Assembly (NCBI GenBank): GCA_018053185.1
Contig: JAGPLX010000011.1
Location: forward strand, 1 to 55,093
DNA length: 55,093 bases
Source: Syntrophobacteraceae bacterium
GTDB lineage: Bacteria; Desulfobacterota; Syntrophobacteria; Syntrophobacterales; Syntrophobacteraceae
Direction of reading: 5' to 3'
Below, one piece after another: positions 37,242 through 46,320 of the stretch. Within the stretch, counting starts at the first letter, position 1. Every line of letters begins with the position of its first letter. A program made the position numbers and the translations under genes. The notes beneath the pieces are model-generated. The model was not told where the DNA came from and ran no database searches. It saw only the letters and a program-made list of their open reading frames with translations.

Positions 37242-39284
37242 TCAGGTTACCGATTTGGTGCCCTCCACCCGCACTGAACCTCCGCAGCCGGTGACGGTCG
37301 CCATCATGCGTTCATTCCAGTCTTGAAACAGATCGACCGCATGCTGGGCACTTTTAACCTCGAGGGCGAGCTCCAGTTCAAGAATCTTCCTGGGCAAATC
37401 CGGTCGCAGACAGACTTCCGGAGAAAGGACGTAAGATTCCCCGCCCATCCGCCTTACCCTCTCCATTCCGCGGATCCCGTCGCTTCCGCTGCCCGAAATC
37501 AACATGGCCAGGAGCCTCGACTTGAACTCTTGTGCGAGAACCGAAAGCAAGTCGTCCAGAGGACCGCCATCCTTCATGGGGTCCGACTCCAGGCCGCTGG
37601 TTGCCGTAAGGTTTGCCCTGTCCAGGGGAATTTCGTCGGCGGAACACAGGTAGACGACTCCCGGTTTGCAGGACGATGGGTCTTCGAGCGCCTCGATTCT
37701 GACCGGGATGTCCTTTTTGAGGTTGGGCAGGAGGGAGGCGACCACCCGAGCGGGCATGGCGATGCAGGCGATCATGGGGGCAAGCCATCCAGGCCGGGCC
37801 TGGGAAAGAAGCAGTTTGAGGAGGGAGGGAAACCCCCCCGTTCCACACACCACGAGGATCCTGCATTGATGGAGGCGTTCGAGCTGAAAAGGATCGAGCA
37901 AATCGGCGGCCAAGGTCTCCCCTGGTTTCCTGACCCTTCGAATGTACCGGGCGGCTTGCATCCGCACACGCGACGCCTGGGTGACCCGATCTGTGAGGTC
38001 CTTCTCGAAGCCGGCTTCTCCGGCCTTGGGCCTGCCGGGCTTGGGAATCACGTCCACGGCACCATACTTGAAAGATTCGTAGGTCCAGGGAGAGGTCTCC
38101 TGGGTGAAGGCACTCAAAACCACCACAGGTGTCGGTTTGCGGATCATGATGTGCTTGAGGGTCGTGAGACCGTCCATGCTGGGCATCTGGAGATCCAGGG
38201 TGACCACGTCGGGGTTTTGTCGATCAATGAGTTCGAGGGCTCTCCGGCCGTCGTGGGCGAAACCGACGACCTCGAGGCGCGAATCTCCGGAGAAGATGGA
38301 CTCTAGGGCCCTACACATGAGGGGCGAATCGTCTACCACGAGAACACGGCAACTCGAAGTATCCTCTTGAGGAGGTTCTCTTTCGATATCTCCCAGGGAA
38401 AACCATTTGGCCAGGCAACTCATGGTCCTGGGCCGCGAAAGAGGAGACGCCTCGATGATTGCCCGAGCGGTGGTTCTGCCGTCAATCAAACTGTAGAGCC
38501 TTGTCTGGTCCGGGTAAATGGGAACGGCCGCATCGTCCAGGGCGGACTGCGACCCAGTATGTCTGAGACAGTGGCTCGGATCCCGAACAAAATGATGAAG
38601 AAGGCCGGCCTCCCGCATCAAGGCCAGACCCTCACGAATGAGCTCCTCGATGGGGCGGGGGGACATGGTTTTGTCCCCTTTCCTGTCGGCTTCCCAACAA
38701 TAGCTCCCCGAAGACCACGACAGAAATTCATGGAAGGCTTCTTCTTCCCGCAGATGCTTGACCGCCGCCCCCACCAGGCAGCCGTCCCAAAAAACCAGGC
38801 TGCCTTCCTGACCTTCCTCTCCATACACTACGAGCCGCCCGCCGGCTCGACGAAGTGCCAGGGAACTCACGATCTCGAGGGGGGCGCATCGATCCAGGGT
38901 GTTGAAGGGTGCCAGTTGCATCCGGTTTTGCTGCCAATGTTGGATCTCTCTCAGCCATTCCCGGAAGGGAGCCAGTTCGAGGGTCTCCTGAAACCGGTCG
39001 ATGGAAAGCCTCGGCCACAGACGGCATGGCTCGAAAGATTTCTTCCAGCCATTGATCCAGCACGGAATCATGTACGTGTGGGCATGGGTCCTCCAGTTCA
39101 GCAGGGTTTCCAAGTGGTCGGGATTCCTTCCTCCGGACACGGAACCGACCAGGATGTCCACCCCCCACGGGCCGCCGGGCTGGATGGAAGCCTCCCCATC
39201 CTGAACGGACAGGTCTTCCACGAGTTCGAGAAGTTTTTCCATGACCTGCCGGTGCATCTCCAATCCCAGAACCAGGATGTTCAT
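37242..39284 (-). CDS. Large DUF4388-receiver protein with CheB-like C-terminus
   Basis: A 680-residue protein, first of the che genes. Residues 1-110 (MNILVLGLEMHRQVMEK) match no family I know. A DUF4388-like block follows (LEIVSSLALRRAGGRL, GSLVFWDGCLVGAAVKH). A helical segment (LYSLIDGRTTARAIIEAS) with a probable winged helix comes next. Then there is a receiver (VLVVDDSPLMCRALESIF, acceptor Asp in VTLDLQMPSMDG) and a CheB-like domain. In the last, Ser is replaced (VVCGTGGFPSLL), His is Ala (IAMPARVV) and only the Asp block remains (ISGSGSDGIRGM). ATG 39284 has GGAAGG nine bases upstream. It lies 72 bases after the ABC substrate-binding gene. Confidence 0.8.
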   Translation of the reverse strand: MNILVLGLEMHRQVMEKLLELVEDLSVQDGEASIQPGGPWGVDILVGSVSGGRNPDHLETLLNWRTHAHTYMIPCWINGWKKSFEPCRLWPRLSIDRFQETLELAPFREWLREIQHWQQNRMQLAPFNTLDRCAPLEIVSSLALRRAGGRLVVYGEEGQEGSLVFWDGCLVGAAVKHLREEEAFHEFLSWSSGSYCWEADRKGDKTMSPRPIEELIREGLALMREAGLLHHFVRDPSHCLRHTGSQSALDDAAVPIYPDQTRLYSLIDGRTTARAIIEASPLSRPRTMSCLAKWFSLGDIEREPPQEDTSSCRVLVVDDSPLMCRALESIFSGDSRLEVVGFAHDGRRALELIDRQNPDVVTLDLQMPSMDGLTTLKHIMIRKPTPVVVLSAFTQETSPWTYESFKYGAVDVIPKPGRPKAGEAGFEKDLTDRVTQASRVRMQAARYIRRVRKPGETLAADLLDPFQLERLHQCRILVVCGTGGFPSLLKLLLSQARPGWLAPMIACIAMPARVVASLLPNLKKDIPVRIEALEDPSSCKPGVVYLCSADEIPLDRANLTATSGLESDPMKDGGPLDDLLSVLAQEFKSRLLAMLISGSGSDGIRGMERVRRMGGESYVLSPEVCLRPDLPRKILELELALEVKSAQHAVDLFQDWNERMMATVTGCGGSVRVEGTKSVT

Positions 39285-39356
39285 AATCCGATACCTTCCC
39301 GCCCGGCTTCTTTCCAACGAGCTTCCGCCCTCCACACCATGGAATCTCTCCCGGCC

Positions 39357-40388
39357 TTACTTTTTCGACAACCCCAGGGAGTGTTCTTTGAGTGTGTCGA
39401 TGGCCGCTCTCGAGAAACGATCGTCCATGAAAACCCGAACATCCACCGAAGAAGCAAGAAAGCCTGCCATTTCCATTTCCCGCACCAACTCCTCGAGCTC
39501 GCCTTGCACGGGCATGCCCAGGTCATAGCGGAATCGACCCGGTGGATTGGCGAATACATACCGCAGAAATGCCGGGTCCTGCCCCCAGGATCGCGACAGT
39601 ACTCCGAGAACCTCCTCGAAGTTCTCGCGAACCCAGGTTCCCGATTGGATGCATCGGGCCACGAGGTCCGAAACCCAATCCGGGTGAAGTCCAATGAGAT
39701 CGTCTCGCACGATCAGGACGTTGCAAATAAAACCCGGCCAGATCTGTTCCACGTCCAAAAGCCGGCGGCCCACTCCCGAATGGATCGCCTTGCAGGCAAA
39801 CGGTTCCCCCACGAAGTAACCGTCGATCCCCCCCGACAAGAGCGCCGACGGCATGTCCGGAGGCGGAATCTCCACAATTCGAAAGGAGTCGGGGTCCATG
39901 GCATGCTCACGCAGATATCGCTTGAGGGCAAGCAGGTGTCCCGAGAAACGGATGGGTACGGCAATGGTTCTACCGCTCATCTGAGCGAGGGAGGTCGCCG
40001 CAAGGTCTCGTCGCACCACCAGGGTACTCTCGTGGCGATTGCCGATATACACAATCTTCAGGAGAACGCCCTTGGCCGACAGAGCGACCGCCAGGGGAGC
40101 GATGATGAAGGCCGCCTGGATGTGCCCTGCCTGGAAGGCTTCGGCCAACTCCGCAAAGGAGCCGAATTTCATGGCCTCGAAATGGACGGAAGAGCCAGCG
40201 GTGGTCGCATCCACCAGGGGGGCCGCCAGATTGCTGATGACGGGCATATATCCCATGAAAATCTTCCCCGAGGCCGATTTGTCCCCGTTGACCCATGCAT
40301 GCAGTGCCGAAATCACACCAAGCCATGCCAGAGCGACGATGAAGGCCCTGAAGGAAGTCGAGGAACCTCGAAAGGAGAGCAGTCTCAT
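39357..40388 (-). CDS. ABC transporter substrate-binding protein, nitrate/sulfonate/taurine (NMT1) type
   Basis: A 343-residue periplasmic binding protein. The N-terminal hydrophobic stretch (FIVALAWLGVISALHAWV) is a signal peptide or anchor without a lipobox. The body matches the SsuA/NrtA/NMT1 type: MGYMPVISNLAAPLVDAT, FAELAEAFQAGHIQAAFI, IAVPIRFSGHLLALKRYL, GGIDGYFVGEPFA. The ligand is not predictable; nitrate, alkanesulfonates, taurine, bicarbonate and thiamine precursors are all bound by relatives. The start ATG overlaps the ATPase stop (ATGA), so it is cotranslated with the transporter. The chemosensory genes follow on the same strand. Confidence 0.85.
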   Translation of the reverse strand: MRLLSFRGSSTSFRAFIVALAWLGVISALHAWVNGDKSASGKIFMGYMPVISNLAAPLVDATTAGSSVHFEAMKFGSFAELAEAFQAGHIQAAFIIAPLAVALSAKGVLLKIVYIGNRHESTLVVRRDLAATSLAQMSGRTIAVPIRFSGHLLALKRYLREHAMDPDSFRIVEIPPPDMPSALLSGGIDGYFVGEPFACKAIHSGVGRRLLDVEQIWPGFICNVLIVRDDLIGLHPDWVSDLVARCIQSGTWVRENFEEVLGVLSRSWGQDPAFLRYVFANPPGRFRYDLGMPVQGELEELVREMEMAGFLASSVDVRVFMDDRFSRAAIDTLKEHSLGLSKK

Positions 40389-41203
40389 AGGGCGGCATGG
40401 ACTCCCAAATGGTGGTAGATCTGCGTGCGGAGCGTGCTCATGGCCGGGCTGCCGAGACTCCTGGGATGGGGCACCTCGATATGGCGACAGCACTTGACCC
40501 GGCCGGGCGACTCACTGAGAACGATGAGCCGTTTGCTCAACTGCAATGCCTCATCAATGTCGTGGGTCACAAAGAGAATCGTCGTCTCGGGAAGCATCAC
40601 CTGCAGATAAAGCATCTCCTCTCGAAGGTGGAGACGAGTCAGGTAATCGAGGCCGGAGAAGGGCTCGTCCATGAGCAGGATGTCCGGCCTGGCGGCGAGC
40701 GCCCGTGCAATCTCGGCACGCTGTCTCATTCCCCCCGAGAGCATGTGAGGATAGTAGTCGGCTACCCCATCGAGGGCCACCAGCTCGAGATACTCCTGGG
40801 CTTTCCTGCTCCTTTCCACGGGATCCTTCTCGGACCTCAGGGCCAGGCCCACATTCTCGAGAATGGTCAGCCACGGAAACAGGGCCCCTTCCTGAAAAAC
40901 GAAGACATGGTCCGATTGGGGACCCCTGACCTTGCGGTCGTCAATCCAGACCGTGCCCTGAACGGGTTCGGCAAATCCCGCGATGACCTTGAGCAGAGTG
41001 GACTTGCCGCAACCCGAATGACCAAGAATGGACACGAATTCACCTCTTTCGATCTCGAGGTTGATGCGGTCCAAAACCAGCTTGCAAGATGCCGCACCAT
41101 CGTGACCCTTCCGCACCCACCTCCCGAACCATCGAGAACGGCCGTTGCTGCACGTGTCGTATTCCACACTGACATCTTGGAGCCGAATTTTACTTTTGCC
41201 CAA
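40385..41203 (-). CDS. ABC transporter ATPase, nitrate/sulfonate/taurine type
   Basis: A 272-residue ATP-binding subunit of the SsuB/TauB/NrtD group. Walker A is GHSGCGKST, the Q loop FVFQEGALFPWLT, the signature LSGGMRQR, Walker B ILLMDEPF, and the H loop VTHDIDEA. A 25-residue Arg-rich insertion lies between the first strand and Walker A. The start is probably TTG at 41203, overlapping the permease gene by 14 bases. It energises uptake with the neighbouring permease and binding protein. Confidence 0.93.
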   Translation of the reverse strand: MGKSKIRLQDVSVEYDTCSNGRSRWFGRWVRKGHDGAASCKLVLDRINLEIERGEFVSILGHSGCGKSTLLKVIAGFAEPVQGTVWIDDRKVRGPQSDHVFVFQEGALFPWLTILENVGLALRSEKDPVERSRKAQEYLELVALDGVADYYPHMLSGGMRQRAEIARALAARPDILLMDEPFSGLDYLTRLHLREEMLYLQVMLPETTILFVTHDIDEALQLSKRLIVLSESPGRVKCCRHIEVPHPRSLGSPAMSTLRTQIYHHLGVHAAL

Positions 41204-41885
41204 CTTTCCACCTCACGGATTCCACATGCTCCAGTTGCCGCATGACACCGTCCAGAAGCAGCCCGATGGCCCCGATGGTGACAATTGCCACCACCACGTA
41301 GTCCATTCGAAGTGCGTTGCGAGCGTCCATGATGAGGTATCCCAGCCCACTTTTGACCGCGATCATCTCCGCTGCCACCACCACCATCCAGGCAATCCCC
41401 AGGGCTACCCGCAAGGCCAACACAATACTGGGCATGGCTGCCGGCAAAACGAGGCACTTCAAGGATTCCCAACGAGTGAGCTGGAGATTCGCAGCCACAT
41501 GAAAGTACATGGAACGTATGCCGGCGGACGCTTCGATCGTTGAAAGAAGGATGGGAAAAAAGCAGGCGATGAATATGATGAAAACCGCCGGCCTGTCACC
41601 TATCCCAAACCACAGCATAGCGAAGGGAATCCATGCCAGGGGTGAAACCGGACGCAGAAACTGAATCACCGGGTTAGCGACTCGCTGGATCAGAGGACGA
41701 CGCCCAAGGAACAACCCGAGAGGGACCGCCAGGAGAACTGCCAGGTAGAAGCCGGCCGTCACACGAAAGAGGCTCGCAATGCTGTATTTCAGCAAGACCC
41801 CGTTGCACGACAACTCGATGAAGGCATCAGAGATTTGCTGGAGCCCTGGAAGGTCACCGGTCCCGCTCCAAATGGCGGACAACAT
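41190..41885 (-). CDS. ABC transporter permease, nitrate/sulfonate/taurine type
   Basis: A 231-residue inner-membrane permease with about six helices. The EAA loop that docks the ATPase is ANLQLTRWESLKCLVLPAAMPS, listed here in part as SLKCLVLPAAMPSIVLAL. The stretch RPVSPLAWIPFAMLWFGIGD is typical of the SsuC/TauC family. GGGGGAG before the ATG at 41885 supports the start. It is the first gene of the ABC-chemosensory run, so the promoter should lie just right of 41885. Confidence 0.93.
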   Translation of the reverse strand: MLSAIWSGTGDLPGLQQISDAFIELSCNGVLLKYSIASLFRVTAGFYLAVLLAVPLGLFLGRRPLIQRVANPVIQFLRPVSPLAWIPFAMLWFGIGDRPAVFIIFIACFFPILLSTIEASAGIRSMYFHVAANLQLTRWESLKCLVLPAAMPSIVLALRVALGIAWMVVVAAEMIAVKSGLGYLIMDARNALRMDYVVVAIVTIGAIGLLLDGVMRQLEHVESVRWKVGQK

Positions 41886-43013
41886 CTTCTCCCCCTCACC
41901 TCGACAATCCTTGTGCTACCCCATCTTTCCTTCCTCCCTGCCTCCCTGGCAGGAATCGGGATATCCCTTGCCCGTTCAACAGCACGTACGTTGAAGACGG
42001 TGGAAAAAAACGGGCGCGGACTCCCCCCAGGGCAGTTTTTTCAGCCCCTCCCTTGCCTCCATCGGCCTACGGGCAACCCCCGCGCCGGGCACCCCCCCTT
42101 TCCTCCGCCCCATATTCCGAGGGACTGCCGATTTCGGCCAATAATAATCGCAACTTATCGAATGGATTGAATTCGTTTGTGAAAAGCTCGAGAAAAGTTC
42201 AGTACACCTCCCCAGCCAGGAAACTCAGCACGGCCTCTCGAAATCTCTGCCGAAGGATATCTCCCCTTGCAGTGCCGTGGAAATTCGACCAACCTCTCCC
42301 ACCTGGGAACAAGGCAAAAGGTATCTGATGTCGTTGGATTTTCCGAATAACCAGCTTGAGCTTCATGGGAAAGTGTCTTTTCTCATTCGCTCCCTAAGTC
42401 GGCACTTTCCACCTCAAACTTGACGGGAATTTTTTTATGATCTCGAATATGATGCGACGGTATGAAATCGTCCACCGGGTTCGGCCCGACGGGCGCGCTT
42501 GCAGACAATCTTCGTCCGGTCCCCAAAAGGTTTTCTGGTTTCCGGATATCCAGGCTCCAAATTCGCCTGGAAAATGTCCTGGTTCAGGAGACTCCGCATT
42601 CGGAGAACCTGGGCCCTTCGACCTTCCTGCTGAGCCTTCATGGATGCAGGCAGTCCGTTTTGCTTTCCCCATGCGGATTCGGGACGTATTGCCGTAAGCG
42701 AACGAGCGGTATCTTGGATTCTTCGGGGTGGCTTGTCGCCCAGCGGGGGCATGAAGGGTGGTCCCTTCTATATCCTGCTTCGGGGACGAAGCGGACGAGG
42801 AGAGCTCAAGACTTCCGCCGTGGTATTCCCCGGTGGAGGACGAGTGGGGATGGTCCAGGAACGGGAGGGGTCCGGCGGCATGCCCCGTGATGCGATAGGA
42901 TCAGGAAAGGCCCCAGGGGGATGTTCCCCCTGGTTCCCTTCAGGAATGGAATCACCCATCCACTGCTACTTGTCTCAAGGCCGAGGCATCGGCGGTGATG
43001 TTTCGGTGGTGAA
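41886..43013. other. Long intergenic region, mostly without genes
   Basis: More than 1.1 kb separates the ABC permease from the secreted-protein gene at 43014. The part 41886-42440 has no ORF I trust and includes an AT-rich patch at 42140-42175 that could hold a promoter for the leftward ABC operon. The part 42440-42900 has overlapping open frames on the plus strand, one of which is listed separately with low confidence. The rest holds nothing I recognise. Confidence 0.4.
42462..42890 (+). CDS. Doubtful hypothetical protein, possibly decayed
   Basis: A 142-codon open frame. The first two thirds use GC-rich third positions like real genes here and contain RISRLQIRLENVLVQE and FLLSLHGCRQSV. 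The last third turns Arg/Gly-rich and looks like read-through of a wrong frame. There is no ribosome binding site, and another frame (from 42437) overlaps it fully. It may be a frameshifted remnant, for example of a small PilZ-like protein, but this rests on one SLHG-like motif only. Confidence 0.2.
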   Translation: MKSSTGFGPTGALADNLRPVPKRFSGFRISRLQIRLENVLVQETPHSENLGPSTFLLSLHGCRQSVLLSPCGFGTYCRKRTSGILDSSGWLVAQRGHEGWSLLYPASGTKRTRRAQDFRRGIPRWRTSGDGPGTGGVRRHAP

Positions 43014-43559
43014 TCATTGATTGACTCGTTGGTCTTCAGGCGCGGTAGCAGGGGTAGCGGCAGTCTTCACTGCTTCCCGGCTGAGGGCGCTCACATTCCC
43101 ACCCGCGTAGAACTCCACGGTGAGCAACCCGTTTTCGATGCGGATTGAATTTCTGGGGCCGTCCCATGACATGGCGTTCAGATAGTATTTCTTTTTTTCC
43201 TTGGCCTTCACGGGGAAAACGTATCGAATGGTATAGGCCTGGAGGAGTTGGAAGCCGGGGGTCAGGGAAAAAACCCAATCCGACTTCGATTTCCCTGCTG
43301 GTGTGGTACTGAGGGTTAAGGTGAGGCTGGACGCTTCCGAGTCGAACAAGACCATCCCGCTCGCCGTCACCACCACATATCCATCTTGAGGCGGCCTGAA
43401 CGGGATTGAGGTCAGCGTTTTCCAGATTCCTTCGCCCGAGGGCATGCTTCTGATACGACCTTGTTGAAAAGCCATCTGTTCCCCCGCCAGGACATCCAAC
43501 GCCAATGAGCCTGTCAGGGCAACTAGCAACAAAAGCACCAACCCTGTTCTTTTCATCAT
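43014..43559 (-). CDS. Secreted hypothetical protein
   Basis: A 181-residue protein with a clear signal peptide (MMKRTGLVLLLLVALTGSLA, cleavage probably after VLAG or nearby). The mature part is beta-rich (DGYVVVTASGMVLFD, SSLTLTLSTTPAG, NSIRIENGLLTVEFYAGG), suggesting a small beta-sandwich in the periplasm or outside. AAGGGG lies seven bases before the ATG at 43559. I recognise no family. It appears monocistronic. Confidence 0.65.
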   Translation of the reverse strand: MMKRTGLVLLLLVALTGSLALDVLAGEQMAFQQGRIRSMPSGEGIWKTLTSIPFRPPQDGYVVVTASGMVLFDSEASSLTLTLSTTPAGKSKSDWVFSLTPGFQLLQAYTIRYVFPVKAKEKKKYYLNAMSWDGPRNSIRIENGLLTVEFYAGGNVSALSREAVKTAATPATAPEDQRVNQ

Positions 43560-44176
43560 ACGACATCCCCTTTCTGCTAGACCATCGAGCATTCCTTAAT
43601 GTCCGTATTCTCGGAAGAGGCCCACCGGGAAAGGCCCCTCCCCCACAATCCGCTCATTCCCACCGAACATGAGAGCAAGTACCCACTTAGACTTTTAAGA
43701 CGAGGGCTGCCCGCCTTTTGTCTACAACCTTCCTTAGCTCCCTGAGCTCCCTGGGTTCTCCCTCGATATGAATCGGAACATGGGAAAAACATCAGCTGCC
43801 TGATAAGGAGGAAAACCCGGTATGGGAAGTTTCTAGAATCCACATCTATTGACAAGTCAGGACCTTCGAGGTTAAGTTTAACATTGAAATTTCAGTTCAC
43901 AAATGACCGAACCCTTCAACAACTCCTTCACGTCCCAGTCCTCGTGTTCTGAACATTCAATCTCACACATTCGATGATGCGCCTGTTCTTTCTATTGTGG
44001 AGATAATCCTCGAGATCGCTCGGCACCGTCGAGATTTCTCTTTGCGGTCGAGGTGACGCCATGACTGACAAGCTATCCTCCGCATGTCCATGTCTTCAAG
44101 GTCATGCCGGGCGGATGACGAAATCCCCAAGGGTTGGTCGAAATGTACCAACACTCTCTTGTGAAAGGAATACACC
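43560..44176. other. Intergenic region between two hypothetical genes
   Basis: About 620 bases, clearly AT-richer than the neighbouring genes between 43840 and 44160. The flanking genes diverge, so both promoters should be here. A short direct repeat AGCTCCCTG occurs twice at about 43736-43753. I see no RNA gene or mobile-element end. Confidence 0.4.
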
Positions 44177-44464
44177 ATGTCCAGACGGAATCTTCTAGGA
44201 AAATTGAACGTGTCCATGGTTTGTGATGAATCCGGAATGGCGGATGAATTTTTTACCGATTCCGCCAGCAAGTACATCCACAAGGTAACGGGAACACCCC
44301 TGCCACCGGATGTGAGAGCCTCCATCCGCACGGGAAAGGCCTCTCAATGGCGCATCGGTGAAACCAACGTGGACATCCGATTCGTTCGCAACCGCTCTCT
44401 CAAATCTCCCAGTTATGAAATGAAATTGATCCTCACCGCCAATTCATTGAACGGAGTAAAGTGA
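44177..44464 (+). CDS. Small hypothetical protein
   Basis: A 95-residue protein starting MSRRNLLGKLNVSMV, with AAAGGAA six bases before the ATG, a good ribosome binding site. It has no signal peptide or Cys cluster; sequence such as GETNVDIRFVRNRSL and YEMKLILTANSL suggests a small alpha/beta fold. The opposite strand is also open over part of it, but lacks a start signal. A weak hairpin (GGACCC/GGGTCC at about 44468-44488) follows the stop and could end the transcript. Function unknown. Confidence 0.5.
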   Translation: MSRRNLLGKLNVSMVCDESGMADEFFTDSASKYIHKVTGTPLPPDVRASIRTGKASQWRIGETNVDIRFVRNRSLKSPSYEMKLILTANSLNGVK

Positions 44465-44553
44465 TCGGACCCCCTCCCGATGGGTCCTATTTCACGGAAA
44501 ACGTGCTATCTTCACATGAAAGGAGCGTCATGGCGGATCAATAGGGACATATT

Positions 44554-46320
44554 ATGAATCATTTCCAGGAAGACTGCCTCGGAATATTTGGGTGGGCCCG
44601 CATGTTCAAGCCCCAAAACAACAAAGGGTTTCTTCGATTTCTCCAGTACGGTCGTACAAGGGGAAGACAAGCTCGAAGCAAGCCGCCTTCCCCCGGGAGC
44701 CTTTTCTTTTTTGCCGCCATTCTTTCCCGGGTGTTCACTCAATGGATCGAGCGCTTTTCCCCTCCTCTGCCAAATCCCAGGGAGGTGACGACGCATCGGG
44801 TCCAGGGAATAGTACCGAGCCTTTTTGCGGCCATCTTCGTTCTCTTTTCCCCCGGCATGTCCGGTGCCGTGCCCACAGATCTCACCATTTTGCACCTGAA
44901 CGACGTTCACGGCCACATCCTGCCCTTCCAGGAAAAGACCGTCCACCAACCGGACCCGGTGAGCGGCGCCGCCGCTCTGGCCACTATGATCGAGCGGGAA
45001 CGGGATCGCAACCCCGAGGGCACCCTGCTCTTATCCGCCGGAGACATGTTTCAGGGAGCCACCATCTCAACGGTGTTTCATGGGCGTCCCGTCCTCGATA
45101 TCATGAACCACCTTCGATTTGATGCCATGACCCTGGGAAATCACGAATTCGACTGGGGCCGGGCCGTCTTGGCGGAGCTTGCCGCTTGGGCGCGGTTTCC
45201 ATTTCTGTCGGCAAACCTCAAAGATCAGGAGGGACGGTACCTGCCCGATGTGAAACCCTACGTTCTTTTTAGCAGAAAAGGAGTGTGTATCGGTGTGGTG
45301 GGGATCACTACCCGTGAGCTCGGTCACCGCACCAAGCCTTCCAACGTGGCGGACCTCACCATTTCGGACCCCGCCGCCGTACTGCCTGCAATCATCGAGG
45401 ACCTCAGGGACCAGGGGGCGCAGCTCCTGGTGGTCCTGTCCCACTGCGGGCTGAGGGCGGATGAAGAATTGGCCGCCAAGGTTCCGGGAATTCATGTCAT
45501 TGTAGGGGGAGACAGTCATACCGTCTTGCACAACCCAGAAAAGGTGGGCGACACCATCATCGTCCAGGCGGGCTATCACGGCATATATCTTGGAGTGCTG
45601 GACCTTCAATTCGATCCGGCCACGTCGCGAATCACTCGATACACGGAAAAAGACGAGTTGAAGCTTGTCCTGTCCACTCCCACCAGCCCCACCAATCCCC
45701 GGGTGGCCTCCATAATCCGGGAATACGAAGCTCGGTTTGACGCCAAGTTCAATCAGCCTATCGGTTGGACTTCCGTGGACCTCGTTCGCGAACCGTACGC
45801 AGAATCCAACCTGGGGAATTTCGTGGCCGACGCCATGCGGGAGACGACGGAGGCCCAGGTCGCTTTTCAAAACGGGGGAGGCATTCGCACGGACCTGTAC
45901 CAGGGTCCCATCACCCTCGGTCAGATCTATACCGCTCTTCCCTTCGACAACTACCTCGTACTCATGGATCTCACCGGGGAACAGATCCACGAAATCCTCG
46001 AACAGAATGCCGCGCTGTCCTCACAAATCCTCCAGGTTTCCGGACTGAAGGTTTCCTACGACCTTTCGAAGCCCGTCGGCCGGAGGGTTATCCAGGCGTT
46101 TGCGGGATCTGAACCCCTGGATCCCGGGAAGGTCTACCGCGTTGTCACCAACGATTTTCTCGCAGCGGGAGGAGATCACTTCAAGACCTTCAAGGAAGGC
46201 AAGAACGGCACGGCCCGTGAATCCCTCCGGGATGTGGTGATCGACTACACGGCGAAGAAATCCCCCATCGGGACGACCACGGAAAATCGCATCACTTTTC
46301 AGAACTTTCAGGAGCCATGA
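44554..46320 (+). CDS. UshA-type 5'-nucleotidase / metallophosphoesterase, periplasmic
   Basis: Two-domain enzyme of the UshA family that removes phosphate from nucleotides or related esters. The metallophosphatase domain has LTILHLNDVHGHI, LLSAGDMFQG, TLGNHEFDWG, VLSHCGLRAD and IVGGDSHTVLH, all metal-binding motifs. The C-terminal 5'-nucleotidase domain has ESNLGNFVADAMRE, FQNGGGIRTD and TLGQIYTALPFDNYLV. From ATG 44554 the product is 588 residues, but the first ~80 are unlike the family. The more likely mature-type start is GTG 44785, giving a signal peptide (PSLFAAIFVLFSPGMSGA) right before the enzyme domain. The stop overlaps the next start (ATGA). Confidence 0.9.
   Translation: MNHFQEDCLGIFGWARMFKPQNNKGFLRFLQYGRTRGRQARSKPPSPGSLFFFAAILSRVFTQWIERFSPPLPNPREVTTHRVQGIVPSLFAAIFVLFSPGMSGAVPTDLTILHLNDVHGHILPFQEKTVHQPDPVSGAAALATMIERERDRNPEGTLLLSAGDMFQGATISTVFHGRPVLDIMNHLRFDAMTLGNHEFDWGRAVLAELAAWARFPFLSANLKDQEGRYLPDVKPYVLFSRKGVCIGVVGITTRELGHRTKPSNVADLTISDPAAVLPAIIEDLRDQGAQLLVVLSHCGLRADEELAAKVPGIHVIVGGDSHTVLHNPEKVGDTIIVQAGYHGIYLGVLDLQFDPATSRITRYTEKDELKLVLSTPTSPTNPRVASIIREYEARFDAKFNQPIGWTSVDLVREPYAESNLGNFVADAMRETTEAQVAFQNGGGIRTDLYQGPITLGQIYTALPFDNYLVLMDLTGEQIHEILEQNAALSSQILQVSGLKVSYDLSKPVGRRVIQAFAGSEPLDPGKVYRVVTNDFLAAGGDHFKTFKEGKNGTARESLRDVVIDYTAKKSPIGTTTENRITFQNFQEP

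Noticed and set aside
38367-40418. Long plus-strand frame opposite the CheB-like and binding-protein genes
   Set aside because: Antisense shadow of well-supported minus-strand genes, without start signal or recognisable domain.
42640-43020. 126-codon plus-strand frame rich in Gly and Arg
   Set aside because: Composition looks non-coding, there is no ribosome binding site and no motif; it overlaps another doubtful frame.
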